From positions 3,075,001 to 3,139,000 of the forward strand of contig NZ_AP017367.1 of assembly GCF_001548395.1 (NCBI RefSeq): a stretch of DNA of 64,000 bases, in the 5' to 3' direction. The notes beneath the pieces are model-generated. The model did no database searches, was not told where the DNA came from, and saw only the letters and a program-made list of their open reading frames with translations. A program made the position numbers and the translations under genes. Positions within the stretch are counted from its first letter, which is position 1. Every line of letters starts with the position of its first letter. This DNA comes from Leptolyngbya sp. O-77 (GTDB taxonomy: Bacteria; Cyanobacteriota; Cyanobacteriia; Elainellales; Elainellaceae). Below, piece by piece: positions 60,339 to 64,000 of this stretch.

Positions 60339-63035
60339 ATGATGGGGGTCATGCCACTTTTTTCATCTTTCCTGAAATCGTCTTCTATCCCGTCGCTTGG
60401 CGTTGGGCTATGTGTTGGGCTGTGGCTCTGTGCGGGTCTGCCTGCCAGCGCTCAGGTGCGCGGCGACACCACGCTACCTACGCCAACCCAGGTACAGCGC
60501 CAGGGCAACGAGTTTGAGATTACAGGCGGCACGCAGCGGGGCGGCAACCTGTTCCACAGCTTTGAGCGGTTTTCGCCGGGCGATCGCACTGTCACGTTTC
60601 GCAATGTGGACACTGTAGAGCGATTGATCACTCGCGTCATGGGCGGTTCGGTTTCGGAAATCAACGGCATCCTCCGCCTGTTGCAGAGCAACGGGCAAAT
60701 TAGCTCCGCCGATTTCTTCCTGATCAACCCCAGCGGCATTTTATTTGGAGAGAATGCTCGCCTGGACGTGGGCGGTTCCGTCATTTTCAGCACCGCCGAA
60801 CGGATTCGCTTTGCCGATGGCACTCAGTTCAGTGCCCGCAATCCGCAAGCGTCGCCGCTGCTGACCGTCAGCGTTCCCACTGGGCTACAATTTGGCCCTG
60901 TGCCTGCGCCGATTGTGAATGCCTCCTTTAGCGAGGCGGCAAATTTTTCGCAGGCGCTACGTAGAGCGGGCTATTTCGGAACATCGAGATACGCTGGACT
61001 AAGCGTGTTGCCGGATCGGACGATCGCCCTGATCGGCGGCAATCTGGCGTTTCCAGGCGGCGAAATCACCGCACCGGGCGGGCGCATCGAGTTGGGCAGC
61101 GTGGCCCAGGCGGGCACGGTCGGACTGGTTCCCGTAGCACAGGGTTGGTCGGTGGATTACGCCGACGTGCGGGCGTTTGGGCAAATCAACCTGACGGGCT
61201 TTGCGGATATCAGCGCCAATGGCGATCGCGGTGGGATAATTCGCCTGCGGGCCAGCGAGATTCGACTGGATGAGGAATCCTACATCAGCGCCGACACGCT
61301 AGGCAGTTTGGCGGGCGGGCGCATCACGATTCGGGGCGATCGCCTCACCCTGCTCAACGGCTCCCAGATTTTTGCCAATACCCGGAGCAGCGGCCCGGCT
61401 GGACGCATTGACCTGCTGGCGACGAGTCAAATCCAAATCGTAGGGGCAGTGGTGGGCAGCGGCGGCCCGGAAAGCAGCGGTGTATTCGTGCGGGTGCAGG
61501 ACGGCGCGACTGGCAACGGCGGGCGCATCGTGCTGACGACCGGGCAGCTTAACCTGCTGGACGGCGGGCAGATCAGCCTCGACACGATTGGCAACGGCCA
61601 GCCGGGAAGTTTGCAAATTCTGGCCAATGAGATCAACATTGCTGGCGTAGCGCTCGATGGGCAGGGCAATCCGATTGCGGGTGATCTTGCGGGTGATCTA
61701 AGTTTGCCGGTTCCCAGCACGCTGTCGGCAGCGATTTTTGGCTCCCAGTCGTTTCAGCCCACCGACGCAATTCCCAGCCAGATCGAGATTCAGACCCGGC
61801 GGCTGCGGGTGCAAGACGGCGCGACGATTCAGACCTCGACCTTTGGCGTTGCGGATGCAGGCAACCTGAACATTTGGGCGAGTGAGCGGGTCGAGGTGCA
61901 GGGACTCTCTCCGGCGACGCCGGATACGAGAGCCGTGCCCGCAGGCATCTTTAGCCAGTCGGGCGGCACACCGAGAACCCCCTACGTCTTTGCGCCGGGG
62001 GCGACCGGGCGGGGGGGCGACCTGTCCATCGCCACGGGGGAACTCGTAGTGCGAGACGGAGCCTACATCGCCACGGGCAGCTTTGATGCCAACCCAAATG
62101 CCCTGGGAGCGGGAAATCTGACCCTAGCGACTCGCTCCACAACGCTGGAAAACCAGGGCAATATCGTTGCCAATACCAACTCTGGCGTGGGCGGCAACCT
62201 GAGCCTGACAGCGCAAGACTATCTCCTGCTGCGGCGCAACAGCCAGATCAGCACGTCGGCGGGCATTGCAGGGCAAGCGGGCGATGGGGGCAACCTTACG
62301 CTGCGGGCAGATTTCATTCTGTCGGTGCTAACGGAAAACAACGACATTACGGCAAACGCCTTCACGGGCAATGGTGGCGCGGTCAATATTTTCACTAGGG
62401 GCATTACAGGCATTCTGCCGCAGCCGCAACTCACGCCCCAGAGCGATATTACAGCGACCTCTGAGCGGGGCAACAGCGGTACAATTACCATTACCACGCC
62501 GCCTAGCACCGATCCGACGCAGGGCGTAACCGAGTTGCCTGCTGCACCTGTGGATGCATCGCGGCTGATTGCCCAGCGGTGTGCGGCCAGTTCGGCGATC
62601 GCCACTGAGCGCAGCGCCTTTGTGGTCACCGGTCGCGGTGGTTTGCCCCCCAGCCCCAATCAGGCGATTGATCTCCCATCGGTTCGGGTTTCCTGGGCGG
62701 AGGCTGCGCCTGCCAGCAGCGTGAACGCATCCATTCATGCCCCTACCGCTACACAGACAGCGCTTCTAGACACGGCTAACCTGGACACGGCTAACCTGGA
62801 CTCTTCCAATCGAACGGTTTCGTTCGTGCCGGATGACCCAAATTCCCGAACCTCGCCGCTGACCTTGCGAGAGCCATCGGATGCTGCCTTGTCGGTAGCG
62901 TCCAGACCCCTGCAAGAAGCGCGGGGCTGGCAGCAGACCGCCACGGGCGAGGTGGTGTTGCTGGCAAATCCGCCGGAAGCAGAAAGCTTTCAGGGGGTTC
63001 AGCCGTTGCCGTCGGGATGCGTTGCACCGGGCTAG
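60339..63035 (+). CDS. TPS-domain (filamentous haemagglutinin N-terminal type) secreted protein
   Basis: A large (about 898 aa) secreted protein. After a signal (VGLCVGLWLCAGLPASAQV) the TPS domain follows: EITGGTQRGGNLFHSFERFS, RVMGGSVSEINGILRLLQSN, and the hallmark LINPSGILFGENARLDVGGS, then repeating beta-helix units with many FTG/NLG and RGG stretches (LRASEIRLDEESYISADT and similar). Such proteins are exported by a TpsB outer membrane pore, which is not in the window. The C-terminal part is rich in Thr/Ala/Pro with TANLDTANLDSSN-type steps and DDPN. I took the ATG at 60339; others 120 bases upstream read into DNA with no homology. Confidence 0.87.
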   Translation: MMGVMPLFSSFLKSSSIPSLGVGLCVGLWLCAGLPASAQVRGDTTLPTPTQVQRQGNEFEITGGTQRGGNLFHSFERFSPGDRTVTFRNVDTVERLITRVMGGSVSEINGILRLLQSNGQISSADFFLINPSGILFGENARLDVGGSVIFSTAERIRFADGTQFSARNPQASPLLTVSVPTGLQFGPVPAPIVNASFSEAANFSQALRRAGYFGTSRYAGLSVLPDRTIALIGGNLAFPGGEITAPGGRIELGSVAQAGTVGLVPVAQGWSVDYADVRAFGQINLTGFADISANGDRGGIIRLRASEIRLDEESYISADTLGSLAGGRITIRGDRLTLLNGSQIFANTRSSGPAGRIDLLATSQIQIVGAVVGSGGPESSGVFVRVQDGATGNGGRIVLTTGQLNLLDGGQISLDTIGNGQPGSLQILANEINIAGVALDGQGNPIAGDLAGDLSLPVPSTLSAAIFGSQSFQPTDAIPSQIEIQTRRLRVQDGATIQTSTFGVADAGNLNIWASERVEVQGLSPATPDTRAVPAGIFSQSGGTPRTPYVFAPGATGRGGDLSIATGELVVRDGAYIATGSFDANPNALGAGNLTLATRSTTLENQGNIVANTNSGVGGNLSLTAQDYLLLRRNSQISTSAGIAGQAGDGGNLTLRADFILSVLTENNDITANAFTGNGGAVNIFTRGITGILPQPQLTPQSDITATSERGNSGTITITTPPSTDPTQGVTELPAAPVDASRLIAQRCAASSAIATERSAFVVTGRGGLPPSPNQAIDLPSVRVSWAEAAPASSVNASIHAPTATQTALLDTANLDTANLDSSNRTVSFVPDDPNSRTSPLTLREPSDAALSVASRPLQEARGWQQTATGEVVLLANPPEAESFQGVQPLPSGCVAPG

Positions 63036-63294
63036 GGAAAGTTGCTGAGGTTGATGGGGAAAGTCGGCGAAGACTGGGATGGGGCGATCGCCCTTCATCC
63101 TTGCTTCCTGGGATATCCGTAAAACCGAACCGCTTCAACAGCAAAGCCGCGAATTAGACTGGAGGAAAGGTTTCTCGCAGTGTTGTAATCCTTAGCAGGG
63201 ATGGCGTTGATGCAATTCAGGTCAAACGCAATCCAGGTTTACGTTCGTTCCTTCAACGTCCTAAGTAATAATTGAGCATTATTGAGAGGTCAAG
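63036..63294. other. Intergenic region before the short membrane protein
   Basis: About 260 bases, AT-richer; GAGAGG lies just before the next ATG. Nothing else recognised. Confidence 0.4.
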
Positions 63295-63471
63295 ATGAAC
63301 CTTCTTACGTTTCTTGCGCTGGTGATTTACATCGGGGGTGCCTGGAAATTTTGGACTGGGTTTAACCGCACGAATTTCAACCAAAATCGTCTGATGCTGA
63401 CGTTATTCTGGCCGGTGATGCTGTTCAATGCATCTTATCGACAAAACTTCAGACGGGCTTTGAAGGGCTGA
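63295..63471 (+). CDS. Short membrane protein, 58 aa
   Basis: An ATG at 63295 gives MNLLTFLALVIYIGGAWKFW, followed by TGFNRTNFNQNRLMLTLFWP and a short basic tail (SYRQNFRRALKG). It has one or two membrane helices with a positively charged end, preceded by the ribosome binding site GAGAGGTCAAG at good spacing. It is shorter than common gene finders accept, but codon choice and the RBS are good. Its resemblance to small photosynthetic membrane proteins of cyanobacteria is an impression; function unknown. It lies between the TPS exoprotein and the urease genes. Confidence 0.68.
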   Translation: MNLLTFLALVIYIGGAWKFWTGFNRTNFNQNRLMLTLFWPVMLFNASYRQNFRRALKG

Positions 63472-63547
63472 GCCAGACACGGGCAAAATTTTGCCCAACA
63501 AAGTATGGCGCAAAGTATGGCGCAAAGTATGGCGCAAACGGGCTGCT

Positions 63548-63858
63548 TTAATCCAGCGGCCCGTTGATTTGTGCGTTCAGGCCATAGACCTGACGGCTGC
63601 CCACCAGCGCCACCAGCGTCACCTCCTTTTCGTCGCCCGGTTCAAAGCGCACCGCCGTTCCTGCCGGAATGTCCAGCCGCATTCCTCGCGCCTGGTTGCG
63701 GTCAAACGAGAGCGCCGCATTCACCTCAAAAAAGTGGGAAATGGGAGCCGACCTGAATGGGGGCGATCGCCCGTATTGGCGACCATCAGCGTCACCGTCG
63801 GACGGCCCGCATTGAGTTCGATGTCGCCAGGTTCAGTGAAGAGTTCGCCAGGAATCAT
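63548..63858 (-). pseudogene. ureB: Urease beta subunit, two single-base insertions
   Basis: The frame MIPGELFTEPGDIELNAGRP, TVTLMVANTGDRP is followed by a one-base insertion in a run of five C, then QVGSHF with a second one-base insertion, then FFEVNAALSFDRNQARGMRL, IPAGTAVRFEPGDEKEVTLV and GLNAQINGPLD with the stop. Together these cover the 102-residue UreB. The total length of 311 bases (309 plus two) fits exactly two extra bases. Either sequencing errors in C-runs or a mutated gene. ureA lies 94 bases upstream, so the operon order is ureA-ureB. Confidence 0.8.
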
Positions 63859-63952
63859 GGGCAGGGGTTGTGGGGTTGGGATCATGGGGCGTAACAGATG
63901 AAAGCGATGAAGCTATGCCACCCTTTCATCCATCCTCCATCCTCATCGAGCA

Positions 63953-64000
63953 TTATCGAATCGGATCATGCACGGTCACTAGCTTCGTCCCGTCGGGGAA
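63953..64000 (-). CDS. ureA: Urease gamma subunit, C-terminal end (cut by window edge)
   Basis: The last 15 codons FPDGTKLVTVHDPIR and the stop are readable, the exact end of UreA, which binds the alpha subunit and helps form the active site of urease. The rest lies outside the window. With ureB it shows that the window ends in a urease operon on the minus strand, a nitrogen-source system common in cyanobacteria. Confidence 0.85.
   Translation of the reverse strand, partial: FPDGTKLVTVHDPIR

Overview
The window is chromosomal DNA from a cyanobacterium. The palindrome GCGATCGC (HIP1) is scattered throughout, inside and between genes. Several genes belong to cyanobacterial or plastid-type sets: ndhN, ldpA, a Ycf45-type ATPase, ycf3, acyl-ACP reductase, RNase E with a cyanobacterial PNPase-docking tail, and a GUN4-domain protein. 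GC content looks moderately high, and the gene set fits a Leptolyngbya-like lineage, possibly thermophilic; that placement is inference only.

Layout. Bases 1-2700 hold the start of rpoB, tatD and rpsT on the minus strand, with hisD divergent from rpsT. Bases 4.4-7.7 kb carry an SRPBCC protein, clpS, two small conserved proteins and a STAS protein. Bases 7.9-16.9 kb form a housekeeping block: a B12-binding radical SAM protein, rne, rnhB, a DUF1997 protein, pheA and a LON-domain protein. Bases 17.2-19.4 kb hold cutA and a divergent pair, a HATPase anti-sigma-type kinase and a response regulator-PP2C phosphatase. With the STAS protein, these make the three parts of a partner-switching circuit.

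Bases 19.5-32 kb are the accessory region. A large LamG protein is cut by an insertion-sequence end, next to an IS1-like scrap. There follow ridA, nudix and ispF, a membrane protein, a lone CRISPR-type repeat, an ISAs1 element broken by three frameshifts, a RAYT (Y1 transposase) and a membrane-anchored NACHT-GUN4 NTPase. The stretch from 22.3 to 32.0 kb is bounded by two near-identical ~660-bp units. Each unit has a consensus promoter, a ~240-nt structured leader whose stems cover the ribosome binding site, a 99-aa protein and a 3' hairpin.

Bases 32.2-47.4 kb return to core genes: a fused ABC ATPase, a ClpP-like protease, aar, a Tat-exported beta-lactamase-fold protein, a frameshifted aminopeptidase P, ndhN, ldpA, ycf45, a TspO-like protein, ycf3, gatC and rnhA. 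This part holds three copies of a ~36-bp palindromic repeat, one of them in frame inside ldpA. Two convergent gene pairs are separated by large purine/pyrimidine hairpins. Bases 47.5-64 kb are mixed: a pentapeptide lumenal protein, a 301-bp MITE with a 9-bp target duplication, a b-type cytochrome, a truncated flavoprotein, an EamA exporter, a ComFB protein, a PAP2 phosphatase, a di-haem cytochrome c, an NblR-like regulator behind an NtcA-type box, a DUF192 lipoprotein, a 2OG dioxygenase, a second DUF1997 protein, a TPS-domain exoprotein, a short membrane protein, and the ureA end with a frameshifted ureB.

Most interesting are the duplicated structured-leader units and the NACHT-GUN4 protein between them. 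No tRNA, rRNA or CRISPR array was recognised by eye.
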